A DNA stretch of 64,000 bases from Sporodiniella umbellata (taxonomy: Eukaryota; Mucoromycota; Mucoromycetes; Mucorales; Rhizopodaceae). A model generated the notes under the pieces. The model was not told where the DNA came from. It worked only from the letters and a program-made list of their open reading frames with translations, and did no database searches. The position numbers were made by a program, and so were the translations under genes. Shown here one piece after another: positions 44,901 through 56,039 of the stretch. The stretch's first letter is position 1; each line of letters opens with the position of its first letter. The stretch is taken from NCBI GenBank assembly GCA_025677835.1, contig JAIXMR010000060.1, positions 92,284 through 156,283 of the forward strand, written 5' to 3'.

Positions 44901-45769
44901 TTTCAAGAACAACGAACCAAAACAAATAGTAAAAAAAAAAAAAAAAATAAAGAACGCAAGGGCAAAACTAGTCATTGGTCACCTTTTTTTTTGTCATTAA
45001 TCTCACATTTTATCATTGAGATTCAAATTCTAGTAACACAGCCTTGTTGGATCTTGTGGCAAAGAATGTCTTCTTTTTTTTTTTTTGTGGCAAATGAATA
45101 AGATGAGGTATTTTCTATCGGCAACGAACACCTTAGATGAATTGAAATGACTGCTTTTTCCAATTTATATAGATGGTAAACAGTCTCAAGCGCCCTTTCT
45201 TGAGTGCTTTCTTTTTTTTTAAAAAAATAAAATAAAAAAGTATTGAAGCAAGTTATACGGCTTCGTTGCCTTGAACACATCCAAAAGGAAAAGAAAAAAA
45301 TTAAGATGCCAAATTGGCCACCGCTTGGGCGATCTCTGAGGCTTTTTTTATTTTTTATTTTGTGCCAGTTGCGCATTTTTTGATTGGACGCTTGTCCTTT
45401 GTGAGGCTTAAAGGCTATTGGTTTGATCTGCCTGAAAGAGCTTGTACTACGTGTCATAGAGCAGAGGCTTTAGCTAGTGAACTGTCATGTTGTAAATACA
45501 TACACGAAAAAAAGGGGAAAACAGCGTACTGAAGCTAGAAGGGTGCAAAATCTAACGAAACGTTCATAAATTTAGAGTGAACGTGTTCAAATGAGAACAG
45601 AAACATCAAATATTGAGTTAATGAACCGAGCCATATCGAGAAGTATCACATAAAGAGCTCTTAAAAGAAACCGCAAAAAAAGCTCACCAAAAATCCTATA
45701 AATACGCTCATAAGAATTTGCCTGTTTTTTTTTTTTTTTTTTAATCTCTTTGCAAGAAAACGTTCCAAC
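41982..45769. other. 3.8-kb gene-poor spacer
   Basis: AT-rich with TATATA runs near 42030-42055, A/T tracts (42893-42902, 43747-43770, 44930-44948) and many short, low-complexity open frames on both strands. I could not connect any of these into a plausible protein, nor identify RNA-gene boxes or transposon ends. The last 100 bp before 45770 should contain the ATPase promoter, including a T-tract just upstream of its ATG. Confidence 0.5.
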
Positions 45770-48700
45770 ATGAATCCTGAGGATAATGAGGAGAAATACG
45801 TTATGTCTTCTGAAGATACAAAGATCAAGTTTGCCCATGTGCAACTTCCGGAGAGGTCGAAAACCATCCAAACTATAGACACTACTGGTTCTCGAAGACC
45901 CTCTATTAGCGCACCCAAAAAGCCCAAGAAAGACAAGCAAAAAAAGAAAGACGTTGACATTGTAAGTGCCTTACAGACCCTTACAGAGCTTCTACTTACT
46001 CCTTTATCCATACTGCTAGACTGAGCATTTAATGACCCACGAAGAGTGTGCAGCTAAATTTAATACACATATTGACACTAAGAAGGCTTCGGAATCGAAG
46101 GGTCTTACAAGTCAACAAGCAGCCAACATCATGGCTGAAACTGGACCAAATCGCCTGACCCCACCAAAAAAGAGACACCCCATCCTTAAATACCTTGACT
46201 GTGTAGTTAAACTTTTCAACTTGCTTTTGATCCTTGCTGGTATTCTTGACTACATTCTGCTAGCTATCAACTTTCAAGAAAATTTTGCCAACGTAAGGGA
46301 CAGACAATAAAAAGTAACAAGCTATTAATATCCATATATAGACATATTTAGGCGCTATTTTGATTGGTGTAGCTTTGTTAAATGCGTTTATTGAATTTTA
46401 CCAAGAACAAAAATCACAGGCACTGTTGGAATCTTTCCTGAACATGGTTCCTGCCAAATGTATGGTTCTTCGTGGAAAAGTAGAGCAAATCGATGCTTCT
46501 GAACTTGTTGTTGGTGATGTTGTTTTGATCCGTATGGGTGACAAAGTCCCTGCAGATCTTTTCATCTTCCAAGCCTCCGATCTTAAAGTTGACAACTCCC
46601 CCCTGACTGGTGAATCTGAGCCCCAAGAGCGCGGTGCCCATAATTCGCAAAAGAACGTATTTGAAGCCGAAAACATTGTCTTCAATGGTACTTTAGCTGT
46701 TTCTGGTGAAGGTTATGGTATTGTTGTACGTACTGGCGACCACACAGTATTGGGCCAAATTGCTGGTTTGACTGCTGGTGAAGCCAAAGAAAAATCACCT
46801 TTGTCTACAGAAATTGGTAACTTTGTCAAGATCATTGCTACTATCGCTCTGGTTACTGCTGGTATTTTCTTTGGTATCGGCTTCCCTGTAAACAACAATA
46901 ACGTATCTCTTACCCTTAACTTTGCCATTTCTGTATTTGTTGCATGGGTGCCTGAAGGTTTACCTGCAACCGTCACTATTCTGTTAACCATCTCAGCTAA
47001 ACGTATGGCTGCTCGTCAAGTATTGGTAAAGGATCTCCAAGGTGTAGAAACCTTGGGTGCTATCACTTTGCTTGCTACCGATAAGACTGGTACCTTGACT
47101 CGTAACCAGATGACTGTAACCTATGTATGGTCTTGCCTCAAGCTCAGAAATGTAATGGATAAACAACAAAGTATACTGGAAAAGTTTAGTGCACTGCCTG
47201 GTGTTCGACAAATCCTTAATATCTCCACTTTAAATTCTCGTGCCAAATTTGATCGTGTAGACGTTCCTGTATCTCAGCGAAATATTTTGGGCGACGCTAC
47301 TGAAACTGGTTTGGTTCGTTTTGCTGGAGAACAACTCGGTTCTCAATTCGATACTATGCCTGATGATCACCCCAAGGTTTTTGAAATCCCCTTCAACTCT
47401 GATAACAAATGGGCTATGACTATTCACCACATGACCCATGAAACAGGAGACTTGACACTCTATGTGAAGGGTGCTCCCGAACGTGTTTTGAATTTGTGTG
47501 ACTATATTCTCACAGAAGATGGCGCCGTCCCTTTGACTCAAGAACACCGCGATGCTTTTACCGAAACATACACTCATATGGCTGGACAAGGCCACCGTGT
47601 ATTGGCTTTCGCTCAAGATTTGTTGAATCGCTCTGAATACCCTGCCAACTACGCTTTTGACAAAGTTGCTAAAAATTATCCTATGTCTGGTATGACTTTT
47701 GTTGGTCTTGTATCTTTGGAAGATCCCCCAAAGCACGGTGTTCGTGAAGCCGTAGGTAAATGTCGTGCAGCTGGTATCAAGGTCATGATGGTCACCGGTG
47801 ATCATCCTCTGACAGCTGAAGCAATTGGCCGTAAAATTAACTTGATGGTTGGTGAAACACGGGATATGGTAGCTAAGCGTACATCACGCGCTCCTGAACA
47901 AATTCTCGAAGACGAATTCAACAGTATCGTAATTCATGGCGACTCAATCGATACATTAACTGACAGTGATTGGGATAACATCTTTTCTAAAGACGAAATC
48001 ATCTTTGCTCGTACATCTCCAAAGCACAAGCTGGAAATTGTAAAGCGTGCTCAATCTATGAGACATATTGTAGGTGTTACTGGTGATGGTGTAAACGATG
48101 CTCCTGCACTTAAAAAAGCTGATTTGGGTATCGCCATGAATATCTCAGGATCTGATGTTTCTAAAGATGCTGCTGCTATGATCTTGCTTGATGACAACTT
48201 TGCCTCTATTGTTCATGGTATTGAAGAAGGCCGCTTGATTTTCGTTAATCTCAAAAAATCCATTATGTACACTATCACTCATTCTATGCCTGAAGTCATC
48301 CCTAATCTGCTTTATATCATTGTGCCTGTTCCTCTTCCACTTTCTGCTATTCTTATTTTGGTTATTGATCTTGGTTTTGAACTCTTTGCCGCTTTGACAT
48401 TTGCTTGGGATATACCTGAAGCAAGAGGAGGCCTAATGAAACTACCGCCTAGAAAGCCTGTAAACCCTGAATCCATTGATCGTTATCGTCGCACCTTGCA
48501 CCGTCGCCAACGCTATATCCAATACGACGAGCATGGTGAAGAAGTTCGTCCCAACTTTTTCCGTCGTATGTATAACACTCTGCACGAATGGACATCGGCT
48601 GGTTACTGGAGAGAAAAATTCGAAAAGACGGACGATGAAATCTTGGTCGATTTACCTCTTCTTTCTTGGGCTTATCTCGAAGTCGGTATTATCGAAGCTG

Positions 48701-49263
48701 TTGGTTGTCTTACTGCTTATTTTGTCGTCCTTTGGTATCACGGAATTACACCTTATGATGCTACCATCATGCAACGCGGTGCTTCTTCTCCAACCAACTA
48801 CTTTTTGGACGGTCCTCTTTATGCTCTAGATTACACAACAGCTACTGGTAAAGTGCTAAACTCCACAGCTCAAAAAATAGCGTTGGCTCAAGCTCAATCT
48901 ATCACTTACTGGAGTGTAATGGTAATGCAAATGTTCAATATGTTTGCTTGTAAAACTCGATTCTCGCTCCCCATTGGTCGCTATATGTTTTCTAACAAAT
49001 GGACCTTTGCTGGTATTTTTGGCGGTGCCTCCTTAGCTGCTCTTATTGTTTATTGTCCACCTTTTAATATTCCGTTTGGTACAGACTACCACTTGCTTCC
49101 TCTTTGGTGGCTCATCTCTATCGGCTTCGGCTTTGTTATTATCGCCTATGCATGTTTGCGTATGAAAGTTCGCGAAAAGTGGAACCCTGTTTTGTTTAAT
49201 CCTGACATTGATGGACTTCGCATGCATGCAACCATTTATACCACTGCTGAATCCATTGCATAA
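45770..49263 (+). CDS. P-type ATPase, type IIC (Na+/K+-ATPase alpha-like)
   Basis: Three exons (45770-45961, 46020-46292, 46342-49263) encode 1,128 residues. A basic N-terminus precedes the actuator domain (VDNSPLTGESEPQ), TM4 with WVPEGLPATVT, phosphorylation motif DKTGTLTRNQMTV, nucleotide-binding KGAPERVL, and hinge TGDGVNDAPALKKADLGIAM. The segments LTHEE-like opening (LMTHEECAAKFN), SAKRMAARQVLVKDLQGVETLG and SMPEVIPNLLYIIVPVPLPLS place it with type IIC pumps, known in animals and some early-diverging fungi. It should export Na+ (possibly in exchange for K+) at the plasma membrane. TM6 has DLGFE where animal pumps have DLGTD. An Arg-rich insertion of about 60 residues follows TM6. No beta subunit gene is in the window. 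Confidence 0.92.
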
Positions 49264-49320
49264 TTCACTACTGTCAATATACACTTAAAAAACTAATAAT
49301 AATAAAAAAAAACTGTAAAT

Positions 49321-50260
49321 TTATTTGGAGTTTCTTGTTTCTTGTATCATATCAACAAATCTATCAATCAATAATTGAGGGCATCTTTGGCGCACTTGAG
49401 TTAGCGGATGCATGGAACGGATCCCATCAGTCCTATTAAAAACACATCAGTTTTTTTTTTCAATCATATTAAAATATAAATACCACTTTAGTAGACAAAA
49501 CAACGGGCTCCCCTCAACTTCTCTTCCAATATATTCTATTTTACAAGCATCTTGCTCCCAATTCTCTCTATCAAGCCCAAAGGAATCGTCAAATACAATT
49601 TGTTCGTTCTCATCCTCGCTTTTTTCTTTGTTAGAACTTTCTACTACTGTTGAACTATCACTTTCGTTTAACACAAGCTTAATTTTTTTAGCCTTTAGGG
49701 CAGCAGGCTCCTCTTGCTGCTCAAAATAAATCGTTGATCTAGGACGCTTATCCTCAGATTGGCTGTCATCACCAACAGGCCTTTTTTCGGGCACTCCATT
49801 TATAGTTGCGGTCAACGCTTCTGATTCAACAATACCTTCGGAAGAGCTATCGTCATTTTCTATCACCATGGGCTTTGGTGAGCTTAGCGACTCTTTGTAG
49901 ACGATCTTGTCGGGGTGTTGATCTGGAATTGCTTCCCAATACTTTTCAACAATGTCTTCACAGTTCCTGTAAAATAAAAAATGAAAATAGAAGCCTGTTT
50001 GTACCAAAGGCATATAAACTGTTCTGAGCTTACAAATTATCCGATCTTTCCCAAGTGTTGTCTTCATCGTCGTAATTGAGCCATTTGATCAAATATTTAA
50101 AAAGTCTTTTCTACGCTCAAAACAGCAACAATAAATAAATAAAAAGCCCATGTTGTTCGTGATTTCTTTATAGCATTGATCTCCGTTTTACTTTTCTGTG
50201 TGATTTGTTAAAAACTTTGTGATCTACAATTGCCTCTACTTCGTATTCTTCTGAAGACAT
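49321..50260 (-). CDS. HP1/Swi6-type heterochromatin protein
   Basis: Four exons (50192-50260, 50034-50110, 49484-49966, 49321-49432) sum to 741 nt, 246 residues. The N-terminal chromodomain (EYEVEAIVDHK, LFKYLIKWLNYDDEDNTWE) keeps the Tyr-Trp-Tyr aromatic cage that binds methylated H3K9. After an acidic, Ser-rich hinge with KR patches, the last two exons form a chromo-shadow domain: VFDDSFGLDREN, CKIEYIGREVEGSPLF then WTDGIRSMHPLTQVRQRCPQ and LLIDRFVDMI, the dimerisation module for PxVxL partners. Two reader domains in this order define HP1. It acts in heterochromatin silencing in the nucleus. Start codons of this gene and the PTPMT1-like gene are only 100 bp apart. Confidence 0.9.
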
Positions 50261-50360
50261 TTTGAAGAAAAAAGGAAAAAAAATCCTGCGCCATACTTTT
50301 TTTAAGCTACTAATTTTCATTTTATTTTATATATTTATTTTTATTCATTTTTTTTTTTAA
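50261..50360. promoter_or_regulatory. 100-bp divergent promoter, HP1 / PTPMT1-like
   Basis: The whole intergenic interval is 100 bp, A-rich near HP1 and T-rich near the phosphatase start, with a TATATATTTAT word at 50329. Both genes must share or overlap promoter elements here. Confidence 0.5.
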
Positions 50361-51258
50361 ATGCAGGTAAACCACCCTAATCAAGGTTCTTCCCTGGGAA
50401 TCAGCAAGGCACTTGAGGAGGAGAATCGTATGCATCTAGAAAGAAATAGACGGGAATCTTTAACAGATGCAGCTTTTAAAAAAGTTCCTTCCAAGGGAGC
50501 CAATATTTGGACCTGGACTAGATTTGTTGTTTCGCTATACTATAATAAAGTAATATCCAATATATCAACAGCACATTAAAATATTTCAAAACAGCTGGCA
50601 GTGAATATATTTGGGTTTTTAACAGGCTGGCATTGGTATAACAGGTAACAATTGCATATTCAAAAGATAAACGAGAATGGTCGACCAATAAATCCTAATA
50701 GAATTGATCCGTACCTCATACTCGGCGCTTTACCTACGCCTTCACAGATTAAAAGCTTAAAGCGTCATGAGAAAGTAATAGCAGTCGTCAATATGTGTCA
50801 AGAATTTCCGGGTTACGAAAAAGTTTATAAGGAGTTAAAGATTAATCAGATCAGGTTAGAAACCCCTGATTTTTGTATTCCAGCTCTGGAAACCATAGAA
50901 TACGGCGTTCAAAAGATGATTGAAATACAACAAAAAACAGAGGGTGCATCGGTGTATCTTCATTGCAAAGGTAATAAACCTCCGTCTTTCCTTTCTAATC
51001 TTATAAGCTGGAAGAGGAAGAAGCGCAGCCATTGCCATATGCTACCTACTAACTCGTTATCAATTAAATCCTGCACAAGCGCAGGCTATATTACTAGAAA
51101 AAAGATCACAGGTACATGAAGCTTATTTAGCCAGAGCTAACTGTTGTTAGGTGGATAAAGATTTATATACAACGCAGGAAGTTCGGCTATACTACAAGAA
51201 TCTATTGTCCAGACTCGAATCAGCTGCTTCTGGTCGACAGACTTTTGAAGAGTTGTAA
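50361..51258 (+). CDS. PTPMT1-like dual-specificity phosphatase
   Basis: Five exons (50361-50549, 50595-50644, 50702-50970, 51008-51111, 51151-51258) encode 239 residues. The signature WYNRIDPYLILGALPT is joined across introns 1-2; the catalytic loop HCKAGRGRSAAIA (CX5R) is joined across intron 3; a preceding ETPDFCIPALETI segment fits the general-acid loop. The order and spacing match mitochondrial phosphatidylglycerophosphate phosphatases (PTPMT1), which make phosphatidylglycerol on the way to cardiolipin in the inner membrane. The N-terminus (about 50 residues, basic with Leu/Ile/Trp) precedes a hydrophobic segment LAVNIFGFLTGWHW. Whether it is truly mitochondrial cannot be seen with certainty. 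Confidence 0.85.
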
Positions 51259-52662
51259 ACTTTTATGTTTACATTGATAACCAAGTGGCTGAGGAGAAAA
51301 GAAAAGAATGCAAATACCTTTTTACTATAATAAATTAATACACTATATCCACTCCTAAATGAAACACCTCCCGGTAGATTTTTCAAATCTGATAAGGAGT
51401 ACACCGCAGATATTGATCAACACTTTTTGAAAGCAATGTTGCTTGCGTCTGAATTACCCAAAAAAATTGATAGTCAGGCTTTAATTGGTGATTTTAGTAA
51501 ATACGAAAAGATTTAGGACTCTCCAAAGCACCTAATGCATTGGCTTTTGAGCAGTTCGTTTAAAGCGTTTGAAAATACAAAGGACTATAATACATGTAAA
51601 AAGCGAAAGGCTGCTTTTACATTGTGGTTTTGCGTTTGGGCGTTTTCTCAAGCTTTCTATGCCAATTCAATTTCGCTACCAATGACTATCTGTTGTGGTT
51701 TTTAGGCTATGCGAGTAGATTTTTTTCTTCGATTAAAAATTCGAACAACATATACATGTATATTATCAAACTCTCAAGAAATATTATGGTACACCTAAAA
51801 GGGGCATGTATGTTGTCAATATGCTAAATATAAATTACCTTCAGTATATATATACTTTAAATATGACTTTCTTGTGCCACTTCTTCAAAAAGGCTACACT
51901 GATTCTTTCTTCTGAAACCAAGACAGTCTTCATCTATTTTGAACTTTGTGTCGGGAATATAAGACACTTATTTTCATAAAAGTATTCAATTGATCATGCA
52001 AGGTATGATCTTTAAAGTTTTTAGAGCAATTCTCTATACAACGTTTGAATACGCCTTGAAAAAAAAAAATAAAAACCGTGTAGTAAATATGAATTTAGGT
52101 ATAAACACCAAAAAAATTTTAGACTGAAAAGGCTTTTATAATAGCCACTGGTTAAGGCAATATCAACACCCATTTGTTCTTTTATGGAGTTTTGTAAATC
52201 GTTTTATGTTCCATCTTTTACCATGAGCTCAAATGAACTGAACTGAACTGAAATGCTTTTCATTCTAAAAGCCCATATATCAGTTTTTTTTATTGTCCAA
52301 TATACACAAAATACGCCATTCTAATTACCCTTTACTGATTTTTTGTCGATATCGACAACTCTGTCTTCAGGATGAATTTACATACAACTACCTACTATTA
52401 TTTCTCTTGTGTAGCTTGGAGATGTTTCAATATGTAATGAACATATATACTTGAGCTTACTCGACTTTACAGTCTATTGATGTAAAAGAAGGTAAAACAA
52501 ACTGAAACAAACAACATTTGTATCCACAAATACAGAGTTGTATTTAGCTAGTCAAATGTTCTTGTTACTATCAAAAAGACATTCGGAGCTTAGACGTTAC
52601 ATAAGAATGGGCGCACAGTAAAAACTAAGTTTTCTTCCCCCTTTTTTTTTTATTTTTCAACT
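51259..52662. other. Spacer holding one orphan coding-like fragment
   Basis: The 1.4-kb stretch after the phosphatase gene contains the fragment at 51334-51516 (listed separately) and otherwise AT-rich sequence with a T-tract just before the GH5 ATG. Confidence 0.5.
51334..51516 (+). pseudogene. Orphan coding-like fragment, about 60 codons
   Basis: An open stretch preceded by a stop at 51331 reads as ordinary protein, with YPLLNETPPGRFFKSD, ADIDQHFLKAMLLASELP and IGDFSKYEKI, ending at TAG 51514. It has no start codon in frame near its beginning. A second short open stretch in another frame follows (GLSKAPNALAFEQF). This may be a decayed gene, or the last exon of a gene whose other exons I could not find. 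The family is not recognised. Confidence 0.35.
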
Positions 52663-54876
52663 ATGATTCACTCCGACCAATTGGCCCAGGATTTAACCTC
52701 TACAATAGACTACTCAGGGCGTTGGTTTAAGGATAGTCTTGGACGCGTCTTAATGCTACGTGGGATTAACGTTTGCGGCTCGTCAAAGCTACCTACCTCG
52801 CCATATTCAGGATCAACCCATCTCTATGATGAGGTGCTTTTTTGGGATCATCGCAATGTCAGTTTTGTCAACCGACCTTTTCCTTTGGAAGACGCTCATG
52901 AGCATTTTAGCAGGTTGAGGGCATGGGGACTTACTTTAGTTCGTTTGCTTGTTCCTTGGGAAAGTCTAGAGCATGAAGGTCCAGGGAAGTACGACGAAGA
53001 GTATATTGACTACTTGAGAAAGTTGATAGAAATGATGCCCAAATATGGTATAAAATGCATCATTGATCCACACCAAGATACTGTAAGCTTCAACCGTTTC
53101 TGTGTATCTTTAGTTTTTCTTTTAACTTTCTACGTATAGTGGTCTAGATTCTCTGGAGGATCTGGAGCGCCTGGCTGGACGTTTGAAGTTGCTGGTTTGA
53201 ATATAAAAAATTTCAAAGAGACTGGAGCGGCCTATGTTCACAACACCAATGCAGTTCCTGGAGATCCTTTACCTATGGTTTGGCCTACAAACTATACAAA
53301 GCTTGCTTCCTGTACTATGTTTACTTTGTTTTTTGCGGGTGACACGTTTGCGCCTAGAAGCAAATATAACGGAAAATCTATTCAGCAGTTTTTAAATGAT
53401 CACTTTGTAAATGCCTACTGCCATCTTTCCCAGCGTCTTTTAGATCTTGAAGCTGTTTTGGCGTTTGAGTTTATGAATGAGCCGCACCCAGGTTATATTG
53501 GTTTAGATCATTTAGACTTCTTTGATCCGATTGTGAATTTAGTATTTGGCGATGCCCCAAGTCCATTGGAGTCATTTGCTCTTGGGGATGGGATCCCCCA
53601 AACAATTGGCGTTTATGTGAAGTCATGGCCCTTTCCCACCAAAAAATCTCATGACCGTGTAATTAATGCAAGCGGAATATCAGCGTGGTTGGATGGTGAA
53701 TGTATATGGAAAAAAAACGGTGTTTGGAAGATGAACGACCAAGGCAAGCCTGAATTAATAGACACCCATTATTTTTCCAAGAATCCATCGACAGGCCAAA
53801 AAGTTTCTTTTTATGATGATTTTTACAAACCTTTAGTTAATCGGTTTTCAAAAGCTGTTCAAAGTGCCAAAAAAGATCTTTACTGCTTAGTGGAGCCTTT
53901 GGCTAACGAAGTAAGAAAAAAAGCACGCATGCTCTTTACTGTAGTTTATTTGCTCATTTATAGAGAGCTCCGTTGTATACTGAACAAGACCACCATCACC
54001 GAGTGGTCTTCTCTCCCCACTGGTACGATTTGGATAGCGTCTTCTACAAGAAGTTTAACGGAAGAATGACACACGATGTACAGTGTCTTCAGCGAGGAGG
54101 TAACGTATTCAGCGCTACTTACTTTGGCAAAAACGGAGCCAAGAAAAACTACAGAGGACAAATTAAGAACATTAAAGAAGAAGGCCTCCAGATGATGGGT
54201 GAAAAGCCATGCATAATGGGAGAAGTAGGTATCCCTATGGATTTGAACAATAAGATAGCTTTTTTAGACGAAAATTATACCAACCATGTTCACTTTATGG
54301 ATGCTATCATTCACGCTCTCGAGACCAATCTGATCAACTTCACTTTGTGGAACTACGATGTATGCAATGATCATGAGTATGGAGACCATTGGAACGGCGA
54401 GAACTTTTCCGTTTTCTCGGCCAAGAAATCCAAAATCGACTACCTAGAACACGATGACAATGACAGCAAGCTATCAAAAAAACACCTGTATGATGGAGGC
54501 AGGGTGCTTGAAGCTGTATTGGTAAGTAGATTACACTAAGACACATACTCACTATAGTCAGCGCCCTTATGCAGCCAAAGTTGCTGGCACACCCATGTCT
54601 GCTGAATTCAACTTAGATACACTCCAATACACTTTTACCTTTGTTCCACATGAAATGAATACCAAGCATAGCACGGTAACTGAAGTTTTCGTGCCCCATT
54701 TTCATTATGGTAACAAAACACTAAGGTCGAATTCAAACTTTGGCGAGTGTACATACAAAGAAGAAAAACAAACACTTCTCCACAAATATGACTGCAGCTT
54801 ATCACCACCATCACTAGTAACTATCTCATTAGGTGTTACAGGAACAGATGTGCCTTATTCATGCAGTATCATGTAG
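52663..54876 (+). CDS. GH5 glycosidase, steryl-glucosidase/endoglycoceramidase type
   Basis: Four exons (52663-53082, 53140-53910, 53964-54521, 54562-54876) encode 687 residues. The start IDYSGRWFKDSLGRVLMLRGINV is a GH5 strand 1; acid/base Glu lies in AFEFMNEPHPGY; nucleophile Glu in CIMGEVGIPMD. Long insertions, CIIDPHQDTWSRFSGGSGAPGW and a C-terminal beta domain (RPYAAKVAGTP ... FVPH) match the fungal GH5_12-type enzymes that hydrolyse sterol glucosides or glucosylceramide. No signal peptide is visible, so the enzyme is likely intracellular. It ends CSIM, a CaaX box predicting farnesylation. The last intron uses acceptor TATAGTCAG. Substrate choice between steryl glucoside and ceramide cannot be settled by eye. 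Confidence 0.88.
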
Positions 54877-54989
54877 TCTCTTATTTGACTCTCCTTAAAT
54901 TTCATTTCAACTTCAGAAAATAAAACCGTGAGTGGAGTATTGAAAACCTGTTTTCCTTTCCTTTTTTTTTTTTTTTTTTTTGCTATACT

Positions 54990-56036
54990 ATGAGCAAGGT
55001 AAACGACAAAGTCTTTTCTTGCTATCTTTTTTTCTTTTATTGTTATTCCTTAAAATTGATTTTGAGTTAAGGGACCTTACATATCACCTTCCACTGGAGC
55101 AAGAAAATTGGGGGCGACCAGTACCACCCGCTCGCCTAACGTGAGCAACGTGTTTTCTCACCTCAGGCCTGTACCTTTCCAACACCGACTACGAAAAATA
55201 AAGCTTTCGGATGAAGAAGACGATACAATACAGGACGAGTCTATGCATTCCATGTCGGATTCGTTCAAGCGATACGAGTTGATGACAGAATTGTAAATTT
55301 CTATACATCCATACACCCACAGGCTAATTTTCTATCCAAAGTATCAATCTAAAAAACAATAATCATTGCCCCCTAGGCGTCTATGTAATGCCCTCTTCTG
55401 AGAATCTGTATGGCAAGTAAATAATACATTTCAATGTCGAGAAGCGTATCTAACTTGAAACAGTATGGTATGGAGCGATTTTTGTCCATCAAGGCTACTA
55501 TCAGTCTGGTGTGTTTAAATTTAGATTAGCAATACCCGAAAGCTATCCAGAGCACCCGCCTGCAGTCACATTCATGAGTGATATGTTCCATCCGCTCGTA
55601 GATGGGGGAGGAAACCTGTCTATAACTCAGCAGTTCTCAACCTGGCGTCCTTTCGAAAACTATATCTTTCATGTTCTGCACTACATCAAAAACATTTTCA
55701 AAAAAAACATTTTGGACAGACTGATCGATAAACATTGTTTTAACAAAGAGGCTTATAGACTGTAAGAAAGAGCCGATCGAACTTTCTACTTATATCTTTT
55801 TTTTTTAGATATAGAACAGATGTTAAAGTATTCAGCAAATTAGCCCAACAATGTTCACAATTATCTGTTCATGAATCCTATCTATTTGACCATTTTCCTG
55901 ACGACAACATGATACGTTTCTCGCCTTTAAGCGAATCAAGCTTTGGTAGATATACATGCAAAATGCGTACAGGACTATTAAGATGCTTATGTTTGTATTT
56001 ATAGACGAGCTTTGGTCGCAGCTTTTAAAACAGTAG
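54990..56036 (+). CDS. AKTIP/FTS-type inactive ubiquitin-E2 (FHF complex)
   Basis: Six exons (54990-54998, 55072-55292, 55342-55412, 55464-55761, 55809-55945, 56005-56036) sum to 768 nt, 255 residues. The UBC fold shows YELMTEF, LGVYVMPSSENLYVWYGAIFVHQG, GVFKFRLAIPESYPEHPPAVTFMSDMFHPLVD and the catalytic position replaced: there is no HPN-x-C, so it is a UEV-like inactive E2. This matches AKTIP/FTS, which joins Hook and FHIP proteins to link early endosomes to dynein. The third intron needs a GC donor (GCAAGT at 55413) to keep frame, and the first exon is 9 nt. It starts 113 bp after the GH5 gene and its stop lies 3 bp from the next stop. Confidence 0.82.
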
Positions 56037-56039
56037 AAG

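Noticed and set aside
45023..45532. Overlapping open frames on both strands before the P-type ATPase
   Set aside because: Both contain poly-Phe/poly-Lys stretches from homopolymers and cannot be connected to a plausible protein.
47230..47805. 191-codon open frame antisense to the P-type ATPase
   Set aside because: It lies wholly inside a certain coding exon, has no recognisable motif, and is explained by composition.
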